A stretch of DNA of 64,000 nt from JAUILH01 sp965230535 (lineage in GTDB: Bacteria > Bacteroidota > Bacteroidia > Flavobacteriales_D > JAUILH01). The position numbers and the translations under genes are program-made. The notes below the pieces were generated by a model that saw only the letters and a program-made list of their open reading frames with translations, made no database searches and was not told the DNA's origin. The stretch is taken from assembly GCA_965230535.1 (NCBI GenBank), contig OZ246010.1, positions 1,612,001 through 1,676,000 of the forward strand, in the 5' to 3' direction. Positions 18,825-27,878 of this stretch are shown here, one piece after another. The first letter of the stretch is position 1, and each line of letters starts with the position of its first letter.

Positions 18825-21503
18825 TTATCTAGGATAAGAACACTTTAGTCCTTTTAACGGAGTTCCATAAATCAATTCAAGTTCTCCATCGTCATTAAAA
18901 TCACCTCTCAGTAGCGCAGGAGTAGATGACAAAGGGTCTTCATTTAACAACTCACCATTTTTGTTGTAAAGATACATTTCCTGATTGTCTGAATCGTACA
19001 GAGCCAGAATCCAGTGAGATTTAAATTTATGAGCAAAGCTTTGGTCGCACTGACTGTTGTTTATGGCAAACAGCTTCTGCTTATCTTTTCTGAAAGCTAA
19101 AATTCGTCCATCACCATACACGACATAGTCCTTGAAATTGTCACCATCAACATCTTCAAACTCTAAAGTAAAGTCTTTGCCTTCTCCCAAGGTTGGGATA
19201 CTGTCTGTCTGACCACCAAAATACTGCATATACACTGTGTTGTTGGTATCCAGATAAATCATCTTGCTCGTACTCAAACTACTTGATTTCTCAATGTAGA
19301 ATGACTTTCCACCAAAGGCCTTAAGCTGATTTTCTATCGGATCTTCAAGCTCGGCTTCTTTTCCCTGCCTGTTCAGAACATATACCTTTCCGGATTCATC
19401 CGGGAAGAGGATAAAGTCCTTGCCTTCTATCACCTCATGAATTGGACTTATGGTGATTCTGTCGTTGGCTTCTTCAAACTTCCAACCACTCACCTGCTCT
19501 CCATCAGTATTGTAGTTAAGCAATTGTCTTCCTGATGGCACAATCAACCTGTAATCGTGTTTGTTTTCATAATCGAAAATAGCTATTGGCGCACTTGCGC
19601 TTGAAGGAAGGTCGACTGGGAAATGCTTGACATCACGACCAAGAATATCAATCACGTATATACTTGATGCCGTATTCATCACCATTTGAAGCTTTTTATT
19701 GTCGTAGATATCAATTTGGCGGACTCGTCCCAGATACGGTCCATCCAGTTGTCTGGACCAGACTAACTGTCCTGTATTAGAGATCAAATGAAGCATGTTT
19801 GAGGTATCCTGAACCAGGTAATTGTATGTCTTGCTTCTATGGTTAAAGATCAGATCGATTTTTCTATCCGCGGTAGCCGGAAGCTCAAGTTCCCACAGGT
19901 CTGCATTGTCTGCTACTAAATTCTGTTTGCTGCTTACAATGGCATTAAGAGAAATGGAATTATTGGCCTTACCCAGCTGAACACCAACAAACCCAATTTC
20001 ATTCATGAAACCACCAATTCCTTTCAAGCTCTCCAGTTGTTTCTCGCTTAAAAAGGCATCAAAAAGAGAGGTACTCGAAGGATTCAAGTACAAAAAACCA
20101 AAGGATTTACTTGCGAGCAGAGACTCAATCTCTTCGAAATACACATCAGAAAAGCGTTTGTTTTTAGAATCTCTGATGAATTTCTTCAAACTTTCCTTTG
20201 ACTCTGCCACAATCACATTCTCCTGATTACTGGCAAACCAAACCTGTTCCGGCATCTCAAAAAGGTCTCCGGCAAAAGCACTGTACTGAACCTGAAGTGA
20301 GGCATTGCAAATATGAAAATCTCTGTAGTTTGACGTATCTTCATCTCGCGATTCGTACTTCAATGAAGCACTGGCATAAGATTGAATCAAATCATCAATT
20401 CTACTCATGCTGGGATCGGTTGAGAATACTAAGAACTTGTTATGCGCTTCATCCCAGGCCACAGCTGCTTCATTCCCCATCCAGGCAAACAACTGATGAC
20501 CAATGTCGCTGTTCAGGCGCAAATCTGAGTCTAAAATGGCCTGTTCAAAATTCTCCTGAGTTTGTTTGGAAATCTTTAGCACTTCCGGTTTTGACTCACG
20601 GTCAGGCAAACTCAAACGAATAAAAGAGGCGATATTAGATGGTAAACTATGATGAATAAACATCTCCCTGTCTGGCAAATTCTGAGTGGATTGAAGGGCC
20701 TCATTGTCCTCGGATTTAAACAAACCGCTCAACTGAATGGACTGAGGTCCGACATTAACATCACTGAGCGACCAGCCTTTTATTCCAAGATTATTAAATG
20801 GAGAAGCCGCCAGATTGTTCTTTAAAAACAAGTGCAGTAGCGGATAATTGAGGTAGAGATTCCCCTGAACATCAAATCCGGTTCCACGCATGTTCACCAG
20901 CTTGGCCAGGACCTTGTTTTTCTCTGGTGCTTTGAAAGTTTTCTCGATCAGGCTTGTGCTTTTAGATAGCAATAAAATGTTGTGGTTAAATCCTAAGTAC
21001 CATATCTCTGAACCTGTCTTAACTGCTGTGAATTCCTGATTTGAGATAGTTTTCTTTTCCGTTTTGTATGAATCCGGCATAACCTTCAACAGGTCAGAAA
21101 TGAGTTGATCTTTATCGTCATTCACCAACAATTCCATAGAGAAAAGTTGCTCAATTTTTTGGTCGAAATAATGAACTGAAAACGTGGCCGTATGCTGGTT
21201 TAAGAACTGTTCAAGCTTTGGGTCCTGAATGAGAATGCTGTCCATAAAACTCAACTGGCTCTGAGCTTCCGGAAAAACCTGATTGACTTTCGTTTGCTCC
21301 CAGAGCACACTTGTGCCGTTGAGCTTACGCCAGTCGTCCATCATTTTGTCGCTTTGATAAACCAAAATGACATTGCCCGGCAAAACATCTTCAGTTTTGT
21401 AACGATTTTTCTGAACTTCTGACAAATAATTGTACGCAAGATAGATGGCACCTCCACAGGCGAGAACTACCAGAAAAATGAGTGCCATCCGTACATAACG
21501 CAT
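18825..21503 (-). CDS. membrane-anchored periplasmic protein with beta-propeller-like C-terminal half, function unknown
   Basis: 892 residues. An N-terminal helix at about 5-27 (MALIFLVVLACGGAIYLAY) has no cleavage motif, so it is probably a membrane anchor with the bulk in the periplasm. Residues 40-550 resemble DUF3352-type secreted proteins in general layout (weak recognition). Residues about 560-892 contain short beta repeats resembling PQQ/FG-GAP blades, such as ISNTGQLVWSRQLDG, DIYDNKKLQMVMNTAS and FNDDGELELIYGTPL. No catalytic residues are visible. It may bind envelope proteins or ligands. A TAnnTTTG element precedes the ATG. Confidence 0.75.
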   Translation of the reverse strand: MRYVRMALIFLVVLACGGAIYLAYNYLSEVQKNRYKTEDVLPGNVILVYQSDKMMDDWRKLNGTSVLWEQTKVNQVFPEAQSQLSFMDSILIQDPKLEQFLNQHTATFSVHYFDQKIEQLFSMELLVNDDKDQLISDLLKVMPDSYKTEKKTISNQEFTAVKTGSEIWYLGFNHNILLLSKSTSLIEKTFKAPEKNKVLAKLVNMRGTGFDVQGNLYLNYPLLHLFLKNNLAASPFNNLGIKGWSLSDVNVGPQSIQLSGLFKSEDNEALQSTQNLPDREMFIHHSLPSNIASFIRLSLPDRESKPEVLKISKQTQENFEQAILDSDLRLNSDIGHQLFAWMGNEAAVAWDEAHNKFLVFSTDPSMSRIDDLIQSYASASLKYESRDEDTSNYRDFHICNASLQVQYSAFAGDLFEMPEQVWFASNQENVIVAESKESLKKFIRDSKNKRFSDVYFEEIESLLASKSFGFLYLNPSSTSLFDAFLSEKQLESLKGIGGFMNEIGFVGVQLGKANNSISLNAIVSSKQNLVADNADLWELELPATADRKIDLIFNHRSKTYNYLVQDTSNMLHLISNTGQLVWSRQLDGPYLGRVRQIDIYDNKKLQMVMNTASSIYVIDILGRDVKHFPVDLPSSASAPIAIFDYENKHDYRLIVPSGRQLLNYNTDGEQVSGWKFEEANDRITISPIHEVIEGKDFILFPDESGKVYVLNRQGKEAELEDPIENQLKAFGGKSFYIEKSSSLSTSKMIYLDTNNTVYMQYFGGQTDSIPTLGEGKDFTLEFEDVDGDNFKDYVVYGDGRILAFRKDKQKLFAINNSQCDQSFAHKFKSHWILALYDSDNQEMYLYNKNGELLNEDPLSSTPALLRGDFNDDGELELIYGTPLKGLKCSYPR

Positions 21504-21508
21504 AATTT

Positions 21509-21516
21509 CAAAATTA
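21509..21516 (-). promoter_or_regulatory. -7 element TAATTTTG
   Basis: Exact TAnnTTTG match on the minus strand, 5 nt before the ATG at 21503. Confidence 0.4.
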
Positions 21517-21602
21517 CCGCAATGAGCAGTGGTCTCGGACGATGGTGTTTAAATGTATAAACAGGAGTTTGTTAACTTATTGGGAAGTAATTTTTGAGCT
21601 AC

Positions 21603-22343
21603 TTACTCCCTGATCAGATAGAAACTGGCAATAATGATGTCTTCTTCCAAAAGCTCAGGATTTTCGGCCGTAGAAAAAATCTTATCCCCAATATATTTAT
21701 CGTCGATTGGTGGATGCTGATTGTCCAGATAATTCATTGGTGCAAGTGTCATAGAAAAACGAGCATGTTCAAATCTTCCACCATTAAAACTGGTGATGAC
21801 TCCTCCATTGTCCCAACCAAAACCGGCAAAACTAATGGGGGCAGCATTTCTTCCTTCCAATTCCTTTAAAGTCATTTTTGTATGAATGCCAGCCATGGTT
21901 TTCATCTCTCTGTTCCAAACAACCTTCTCCTGATCTTCATCATATCTGGTTATTTTGACTTCCAGCATTTCATAGTTTGTTTTGGAATCGTCGGTCCATA
22001 CATAACGAACCTCTTTTTCTGTACCCGGATAAACTCTGGAACTTAACTTCAACTCTGTGCCCTCGTACTCCCAGGTAGAATCCAGAGTCACGTTCTCTTC
22101 TCCTACTGTTTCCACAAGCTTGTCCCAGCTCTCAATTTTGATCCATTCCTCAAAATAGTTATCCAGAAAAACTTCCTCTTCTACTTCAGAGGAATCATTT
22201 TCATCTTCAACAATTAGAGAATCCGATGAGCTACTCTCTTCAGTATGCCTACTGGTCTCCTCTTTTTCAGAGTTTTCTTCTTTCTTGTCTTCACACGCAC
22301 TCAATAAGAGGCCGATGATAAATAAGGCTGATAAATACTTCAT
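21603..22343 (-). CDS. acidic lipoprotein, function unknown
   Basis: 246 residues. Lipobox LLSAC (Cys17), followed by a long Glu/Ser/Asp-rich linker to about residue 65, then a compact beta-rich domain (TLDSTWEYEGTELKLSSRVY, VWTDDSKTNYEMLEVKITRY). I recognise no family. It overlaps the rnhB stop by four bases (ATGA), so it is translated after rnhB in the same operon. Linker-type lipoproteins of this kind are usually on the outer membrane in Bacteroidota. An Asp/Glu/Ser-rich stretch just after the Cys could act as a surface-export signal, but this is inference. Confidence 0.8.
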   Translation of the reverse strand: MKYLSALFIIGLLLSACEDKKEENSEKEETSRHTEESSSSDSLIVEDENDSSEVEEEVFLDNYFEEWIKIESWDKLVETVGEENVTLDSTWEYEGTELKLSSRVYPGTEKEVRYVWTDDSKTNYEMLEVKITRYDEDQEKVVWNREMKTMAGIHTKMTLKELEGRNAAPISFAGFGWDNGGVITSFNGGRFEHARFSMTLAPMNYLDNQHPPIDDKYIGDKIFSTAENPELLEEDIIIASFYLIRE

Positions 22344-22945
22344 AGGTCCAGAGTCATTTGTTCAGGCAGCAATCTAAAACTTTTTCTGTGATGAGGACTA
22401 ATTCCATGCGCTCTAATTGCTTCTCTATGAGCTTTTGTGGGATAACCTTTGTTCTTATTCCAATCGTAAACCGGAAACTCTTCGTGGAGTTTCATCATAA
22501 GTTCATCCCGGTGAGTTTTTGCCAGAACAGAAGCGGCCGCAATCGACATAAATCTGCCATCTCCCTTGATCATGCAATGATGAGGAATGTCCTGATAAGG
22601 AATGAAACGATTGCCGTCTACCAAAATAGATTCCGGAACTGTGTTCAATTGGTCCAAAGCTCTGTGCATACCAACAAAAGAAGCTTTTAAAATGTTGATT
22701 TCATCAATTTCCGTATGACTCACAATGGAGACGCCCCAGGCCACTGCTTCAGCTTCAATAATTGGTCTTAATTCATCCCTCCGTTTTTCCGTTAACTGCT
22801 TTGAGTCGTTCAGAAAAGGATGTTTAAATTTTGGAGGCAAAATTACAGCTGCTGCAACCACCGGACCTGCCAAACAGCCCCTTCCGGCTTCATCACAGCC
22901 CGCTTCAATGACATTTTTTTCGTGATATAAGGCTAGTTTACTCAA
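22340..22945 (-). CDS. rnhB: ribonuclease HII
   Basis: Cytoplasmic endonuclease that removes misincorporated ribonucleotides from DNA and cleaves RNA/DNA hybrids. 201 residues, normal length. Active-site residues are visible: D18-E19 in AGCDEAGRGCLAGPV, Asp in ILVDGNRF and Asp in SVLAKTHRDELM. The gene overlaps the glycosyltransferase upstream by 8 bases and the lipoprotein downstream by 4, forming a tight three-gene operon. Confidence 0.96.
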   Translation of the reverse strand: MSKLALYHEKNVIEAGCDEAGRGCLAGPVVAAAVILPPKFKHPFLNDSKQLTEKRRDELRPIIEAEAVAWGVSIVSHTEIDEINILKASFVGMHRALDQLNTVPESILVDGNRFIPYQDIPHHCMIKGDGRFMSIAAASVLAKTHRDELMMKLHEEFPVYDWNKNKGYPTKAHREAIRAHGISPHHRKSFRLLPEQMTLDL

Positions 22946-24062
22946 GACACTTTTCTATTGAATTCCACATAAGTTCGGCTGATTTATCCCAGGAAAATAG
23001 TGCCTGACGCTCTCTTCCCAATTGGATCAACTCCTGCCTCAAGTCTTCATTTTGATGGAGTTGATGCATCCCTTCTGTGATTGATTTCACCGAAAACGGA
23101 TCGACCAATATTGCAGCTTCTCCGGCCACTTCAGGCAAAGAGGTTCTATCTCCGCAAATAACAGGCACATCACATTTCATGGCCTCAATTAGGGGGATTC
23201 CAAATCCTTCAAAATAACTCACATATACTAAAGAAAATGCAGATGCCAGGACATTCACCATGTCCTTAAAATCAAGATGACCGGTAAAAATCACATCTTC
23301 TTTGAAACGAAGGTTTTCAAATGCGGCTTTCATATCCGCATTAAACCAGTATTTATCACCTACTATGACTAATTTAAGATCGCTGTTGTCGGCAGATTTA
23401 AACGCATCAAAGGCCGCTATTAATCTGTGCACATTCTTTCTGGGATGCAGAGAACCGAGATAAACGAAATAATCTCTCCCTCCTGTCCACTTAGATTTAA
23501 CCTTTTCCTTAGTTGATTCATCTACCGGCTTAAATGAATCATTTGCGGCATTGTAAATCACATCAATTTTATCCGCTGCCACATCATATTGCTGGGTGAT
23601 GTCCCATCTACTGTATTCAGAAACGGTCGCAATTCGATCTGCACGTTTGGCAAACTTTGGAAAAAAACGTTTCAAATATTTTCTGGCAGATCTGGGTAGG
23701 TCTTTGGGGTAATGTTCAAAATTGAGATCGTGAATGACGGCCAACTCCTTTCCTTTCCACTTCAAGGGTAAGTATCCATCAGGTGACACAAAAATATCCG
23801 GCTGATGTTTCTTCAAAAAACGCTTCACACTGATCTCAAACCAGATGTAAAATAAAATTGGATGCCGGGCCTGAGGTTTTAGCACAACAGGCGTCACATT
23901 ATCCGCATAAATGAATTGCTCGTTATAGGGGCGATCAAAAATGAAGATAAATTCGTGCTCGGGATGGTTTCTCACCAAACGCTTGAAGATCTCGTCTGTA
24001 AAGCGACCAAAGCCTTCCAGCTTTCCGTTTAACAAAAACCTTGTATTTACTGCAATTTTCAA
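22938..24062 (-). CDS. glycosyltransferase family 4 protein
   Basis: GT-B fold glycosyltransferase, 374 residues from the chosen start. The N-terminus KIAVNTRFLLNGKLEGFGRF is typical of one GT4 branch. The donor-binding half has YFVYLGSLHPRKNVHRLIA and SYFEGFGIPLIEAMKCDVP, which carries the E-x7-E motif. It probably adds a sugar to an envelope glycan or lipid; acceptor unknown. The open frame reaches an ATG at 24125 but the first 21 residues look non-homologous and leave only 26 bp to the divergent gene. A TTG at 24062 puts the start where relatives begin, so I prefer it with moderate certainty. Confidence 0.85.
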   Translation of the reverse strand: MKIAVNTRFLLNGKLEGFGRFTDEIFKRLVRNHPEHEFIFIFDRPYNEQFIYADNVTPVVLKPQARHPILFYIWFEISVKRFLKKHQPDIFVSPDGYLPLKWKGKELAVIHDLNFEHYPKDLPRSARKYLKRFFPKFAKRADRIATVSEYSRWDITQQYDVAADKIDVIYNAANDSFKPVDESTKEKVKSKWTGGRDYFVYLGSLHPRKNVHRLIAAFDAFKSADNSDLKLVIVGDKYWFNADMKAAFENLRFKEDVIFTGHLDFKDMVNVLASAFSLVYVSYFEGFGIPLIEAMKCDVPVICGDRTSLPEVAGEAAILVDPFSVKSITEGMHQLHQNEDLRQELIQLGRERQALFSWDKSAELMWNSIEKCLE

Positions 24063-24151
24063 GCGCTTCAACTTTGTTTCAAAGAAACGAAAATTTAAGT
24101 AGTCTGTTTTGCAACAAGATCTCATTGTGGGTATTTGCTTAATTTAGCGGT

Positions 24152-24478
24152 ATGATATTATACAACGTCACCATTAGCATTGATGAAAACGTACACGATG
24201 AATGGCTCAACTGGATGAAAACAGTTCACATTCCGGATGTCATGAAAACAGGCATGTTCATAGACAATAAAATCTGTAGAATTCATGGTGAAGAAGAAGG
24301 TGGAAAGGCCTACAGTATTCAATATCTGGCAGAAAACTGGGATTGTTATAATCGTTACCAGAAAGAGTTCTCTCAAGCTTTGCAGAAAGAGCATTTAGAC
24401 AGATATTCTGGAAAATTCGGTGCCTTCAGAACCATTTTGGAAGTGGTACATCATCAAACCGCAGAAGGTGTACGTTAA
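24152..24478 (+). CDS. DUF4286 family protein
   Basis: 108-residue cytoplasmic protein. The sequence (MILYNVTISIDENVHDEWLN, then MKTVHIPDVMKTGMFID and AENWDCYNRYQKEF) fits the ferredoxin-like DUF4286 family, which has no assigned function. It resembles dimeric alpha-beta barrel proteins. In Bacteroidota it often lies directly before rsmA, as here, and its 3' end overlaps the preferred rsmA start by 11 bases, suggesting coupled translation. Confidence 0.88.
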   Translation: MILYNVTISIDENVHDEWLNWMKTVHIPDVMKTGMFIDNKICRIHGEEEGGKAYSIQYLAENWDCYNRYQKEFSQALQKEHLDRYSGKFGAFRTILEVVHHQTAEGVR

Positions 24479-25226
24479 ACCCAAAAAACATCTTGGACAG
24501 CACTTTCTAAAGGATGAAAGTGTATGTGTTAGAATTGCTGAGAATATCATGCTCCACGAAGGCTATTCACAAATGGTGGAAATTGGTCCGGGTACAGGCG
24601 CTCTCACAAAATATCTTCAAAAAATTGATTGCTCACTCGAATTGATGGAAGTAGATACAGAATCTATTACTTACCTCAACAAGTTCTACCCTGAGATCAA
24701 GGTTCACAATCAGGATTTTCTGAGAGCCAATTTAGATGAGTTTTATGAAGATCAGTTTGCCGTAGTAGGAAACTTTCCTTACAACATTTCTTCTCAGATT
24801 GTTTTCAAGATACTCGACTTCAAACACAAAATCCCAGAAGTGGTTGGCATGTTTCAAAAAGAAGTTGCAGAGCGTATCTGCGAGCCTCCGGGAAACAAAA
24901 CTTACGGCATTCTTAGTGTTTTGGTGCAGGCATTTTATGAAGCGGAATACCTGTTCACAGTCAATGAAGATGTCTTCGATCCACCTCCCAAGGTTAAATC
25001 CGGGGTGCTCAGACTTAAAAGAAAAAGTGAACAGACACTCAATTGCGATCCAAAGAAATTCAAACAGGTGGTGAAAGCTGCCTTCAATCAGAGAAGAAAA
25101 ACCCTGAGAAACTCTCTGAAACAGTTTGGCGCAAACGATAAAATTGATCCGGAAATTCTTGGAAAACGACCTGAACAATTGTCGTGGGAAACTTTCGTAG
25201 ACATTACCAATTCTATTTCAGGATAG
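24468..25226 (+). CDS. rsmA: 16S rRNA dimethyladenosine transferase
   Basis: KsgA/RsmA methylates the two adjacent adenines near the 3' end of 16S rRNA late in 30S assembly. SAM site EIGPGTGALTKYL, catalytic NFPYNISSQIV (the usual NLPYN with Phe), and an RNA-binding C-terminal region with QRRKTLRNSLKQF. The open frame begins with a GTG at 24420, but family members begin close to KPKKHLGQHFL. I therefore chose the GTG at 24468, giving 252 residues. Confidence 0.95.
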   Translation: MYVKPKKHLGQHFLKDESVCVRIAENIMLHEGYSQMVEIGPGTGALTKYLQKIDCSLELMEVDTESITYLNKFYPEIKVHNQDFLRANLDEFYEDQFAVVGNFPYNISSQIVFKILDFKHKIPEVVGMFQKEVAERICEPPGNKTYGILSVLVQAFYEAEYLFTVNEDVFDPPPKVKSGVLRLKRKSEQTLNCDPKKFKQVVKAAFNQRRKTLRNSLKQFGANDKIDPEILGKRPEQLSWETFVDITNSISG

Positions 25227-25302
25227 GCGGTTAATAATTGATCACATTTTTCGGAATCATTTGTCTTTTTAAACTCTACTTTTACATCAAAATAGTCTGT
25301 TT

Positions 25303-26571
25303 ATGAAGGTTTTCAAATTTGGAGGCGCATCCGTAAAAAATGCAGATGCCGTGCGAAATGTGGTGAGTGTGATCAATCGTTATCCTAACGACAAGCTAAT
25401 GGTGGTGGTATCTGCCATGGGTAAAACTACCAACGCCTTCGAGATGTTATTGAATGCCTGGTATCACAATGAAAGTATGGTAGCCGAATGCTTCCAGGAG
25501 ATTGTGGATTATCATAATGAGATTATTCGTGATTTATTTCCGGATTTTTCTGATCCCATTTATACGGACTTTGCTCAATGGCAGGGCGACATTGAATCTT
25601 ATCTTGAAGATGGCCACAATAACTTTTACGATTACGACTATGATGGTTTGGTGAGCCGTGGAGAACTGCTCAGCACCAAAATCATCACGCGTTTCCTTCA
25701 AACGCAGGAGAAAAAAGCAGTTTGGCAGGACGCAAGAAAAATGATTCGTACCAACAACATATACCGAGATGGCAGAGTCGATTGGGATACTACTTCCAAA
25801 CTGGTTCAAAAGGTGATGACGCCTCTACTGGAAAACAATAATATTATGGTAACGCAAGGTTTCATTGCGAGCACTCCGGAAGGCCTAACCACGACACTTG
25901 GTCGCGAAGGTTCGGATTATACAGCTTCTATTTTGGCTTATTGTGGAGATGCTGAAAGTGTGACTATATGGAAGGATGTGCCCGGTGTACTTAACGCGGA
26001 TCCAAAGTGGTTCGACAACACCATTAAACTGGACAAAATTTCGTACCGTGAAGCCACCGAGTTGAGTTATTATGGCGCGTCTATCATTCATCCAAAAACG
26101 ATTAAGCCTTTGGAAAACAAGAAAATTCCTTTGTACGCCAAATCGTTTTTAAATCCGGAAGCCGAAGGAACGGTGATTCAACAATCTCAGGACTACGATA
26201 CTTTGGTTCCGAGTTTTATTTTTAAGATCAATCAGATTTTGATTTCTATTTCCACTCGCGATTTTTCCTTCGTTGTGGAAGAGAATTTACAAGACATTTT
26301 CAGACTATTTAGTGAGCACAGAGTGAATATTCGTTTGATGCAAAACTCTGCGCTTAATTTTTCTGTGTGTGCAGACATGGATGATCGCAAAATTCCGGCA
26401 CTCATAGAGGCTCTTCAGGAAAATTACAAGGTTCTTTACAACGAGAATTTGGAATTGGTAACGATTCGACATTTTGATGAGGCCACAATTGAACGTGTAA
26501 CCATCGACAAAAAAATATTGGTGGATCAGCGTACAAGAAATACAGCCAGAATGGTGATGGAGAATATCTAA
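25303..26571 (+). CDS. lysC: aspartate kinase (monofunctional)
   Basis: Phosphorylates L-aspartate, the first step to lysine, threonine, methionine and diaminopimelate. 422 residues. The kinase domain starts MKVFKFGGASVKNADAV (KFGG motif) and includes TTTLGREGSDYTASILAYCG and IWKDVPGVLNADPKW. Residues about 300-400 form ACT-like regulatory domains, so feedback inhibition is likely. It is not fused to homoserine dehydrogenase. It converges with the dehydrogenase gene, overlapping by 4 bases. Confidence 0.94.
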   Translation: MKVFKFGGASVKNADAVRNVVSVINRYPNDKLMVVVSAMGKTTNAFEMLLNAWYHNESMVAECFQEIVDYHNEIIRDLFPDFSDPIYTDFAQWQGDIESYLEDGHNNFYDYDYDGLVSRGELLSTKIITRFLQTQEKKAVWQDARKMIRTNNIYRDGRVDWDTTSKLVQKVMTPLLENNNIMVTQGFIASTPEGLTTTLGREGSDYTASILAYCGDAESVTIWKDVPGVLNADPKWFDNTIKLDKISYREATELSYYGASIIHPKTIKPLENKKIPLYAKSFLNPEAEGTVIQQSQDYDTLVPSFIFKINQILISISTRDFSFVVEENLQDIFRLFSEHRVNIRLMQNSALNFSVCADMDDRKIPALIEALQENYKVLYNENLELVTIRHFDEATIERVTIDKKILVDQRTRNTARMVMENI

Positions 26572-27515
26572 GACCGATAAAACGCTTCAATCTTATCTGC
26601 TAAAACTTTCGATAGTTTAAAGTAAGATTCATGCGTCCACCCGCCCACGTGAGGCGATAACATTACTTTCTCGTTTGCCAAAAGCTGCTTAAATGCCTCC
26701 GGTTGATTGCCTTCTTCGAACATGTTCTCAAAGGAGCTTTTTTCGAATTCAAGTACATCCAGGCAAGCCCCAAGAACTTTGCCGGAGTCCAGGGCATTTA
26801 GCAAAGCTTCCGTTTGCACTATTTTGCCTCTTGACAAGTTGATGAGATATATGGATTTTTTAAAACTACTCAGGAAACCTTCTCCACACCACTGAATAGT
26901 TTCGGGTGTTTGCGGAATATGAAAACTTAAGACATCTGTTTCCTCAAATATCGTCTTCAAATCAACTTCCTCTACCCTTTCATTGCCAAATCCACTTTTG
27001 AACTTGTCGTAAGCCAAAATTCTTACATCAAATCCGGAAAGAACTTTGGCAAACTGGCTTCCATTATTCCCGAAACCAATTAAACCCACAGTCTTCCCCT
27101 TGAGTTCATGTCCACGATTGCCTTCTCTGTCCCACTTACCAGAACGAATTTGCTGGTCGCCTTCACGTAATTTATTGAAAAGGGCCAGTAACATTCCCAG
27201 AGCGTGTTCGGCTACGGCATTTCGATTACCTTCCGGTGCGTTGAATAAGGCAATCTCTCTGCCTTCACAATAGTCAATATCAATGTTCTCCATGCCTGCT
27301 CCCGATCTGGCAATGAACTCAAGATTTTTAGCATGATCTAATAAAGAGGCATCCATCCTAAACCGACTTCTCACGACTATACCATGCGCATCTGAAATGG
27401 TTCCTTCCAAAGTGTCTTTCGTTGCTGTATAAGCGTTCTCACAGGAAAAACCGAGCGCTTGTAAACGGTCGTGCAAATGACTGTGTACTTCATCAATAAA
27501 GACAACCTTTTTCAT
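26568..27515 (-). CDS. D-2-hydroxyacid dehydrogenase (NAD-dependent, SerA-like)
   Basis: 315 residues. Rossmann motif GLIGFGNNGSQFAKVL followed by YDKF (Asp for NAD). Catalytic Arg in NLSRGKIV, Glu in CLDVLEFE and His in LSPHVGGWT. The N-terminal half carries RSGAGMENIDIDYCEGR, as in phosphoglycerate dehydrogenases, but there is no ACT domain. The substrate could be 3-phosphoglycerate or another 2-hydroxyacid. The start overlaps the end of the small membrane-protein gene by 4 bases, so the two are probably co-transcribed. Confidence 0.9.
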   Translation of the reverse strand: MKKVVFIDEVHSHLHDRLQALGFSCENAYTATKDTLEGTISDAHGIVVRSRFRMDASLLDHAKNLEFIARSGAGMENIDIDYCEGREIALFNAPEGNRNAVAEHALGMLLALFNKLREGDQQIRSGKWDREGNRGHELKGKTVGLIGFGNNGSQFAKVLSGFDVRILAYDKFKSGFGNERVEEVDLKTIFEETDVLSFHIPQTPETIQWCGEGFLSSFKKSIYLINLSRGKIVQTEALLNALDSGKVLGACLDVLEFEKSSFENMFEEGNQPEAFKQLLANEKVMLSPHVGGWTHESYFKLSKVLADKIEAFYRS

Positions 27516-27859
27516 TTGTTGAGCCAGATAAAAGTCTGCATCCCGGCATTAAAATATCCCATCCAGGATACGATCAGTGCTACAATGGAAAATCCGAAAG
27601 TTGATAGAAGTATGACCAAACCAACATGATGTGTTTTCGGAATTTGATCGTATTGTATAATCGATTGGCTAAACGTGAATCCATACAAAATCACTTGAAA
27701 GAAAATAAAGAAGCCAAAGTTCTCCCTGATCGTTGTATAAAAATCACTGGAGGTCACATAGTCCATAGAACTCATCTCAAGGATAATCAATGGTACAAAA
27801 GTGAGCAAAAGCACTATAAATGCCGGATAATTTGGCAGCTTCACATCCTGATCAGTCAT
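27512..27859 (-). CDS. small three-helix membrane protein, function unknown
   Basis: 115 residues with three predicted membrane helices: about 11-30 (FIVLLLTFVPLIILEMSS), 50-70 (GFFIFFQVILYGFTFSQ) and 78-100 (VGLVILLSTFGFSIVALIVS). There are no conserved charged residues in the helices and no recognised family. It has its own TAnnTTTG element in the 19-bp gap after the dikinase gene and overlaps the dehydrogenase gene downstream. Confidence 0.75.
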   Translation of the reverse strand: MTDQDVKLPNYPAFIVLLLTFVPLIILEMSSMDYVTSSDFYTTIRENFGFFIFFQVILYGFTFSQSIIQYDQIPKTHHVGLVILLSTFGFSIVALIVSWMGYFNAGMQTFIWLNK

Positions 27860-27863
27860 GATA

Positions 27864-27871
27864 CAAAGTTA
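27864..27871 (-). promoter_or_regulatory. -7 element TAACTTTG before the small membrane-protein gene
   Basis: Exact TAnnTTTG on the minus strand, 4 nt before the ATG at 27859. It fills the 19-bp intergenic gap, which argues that the downstream pair is a separate transcription unit. Confidence 0.45.
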
Positions 27872-27878
27872 GCAGATT

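Noticed and set aside
24732..25178. Open frame of 148 codons on the minus strand
   Set aside because: Lies wholly within rsmA on the opposite strand; the rsmA motifs settle the coding strand.
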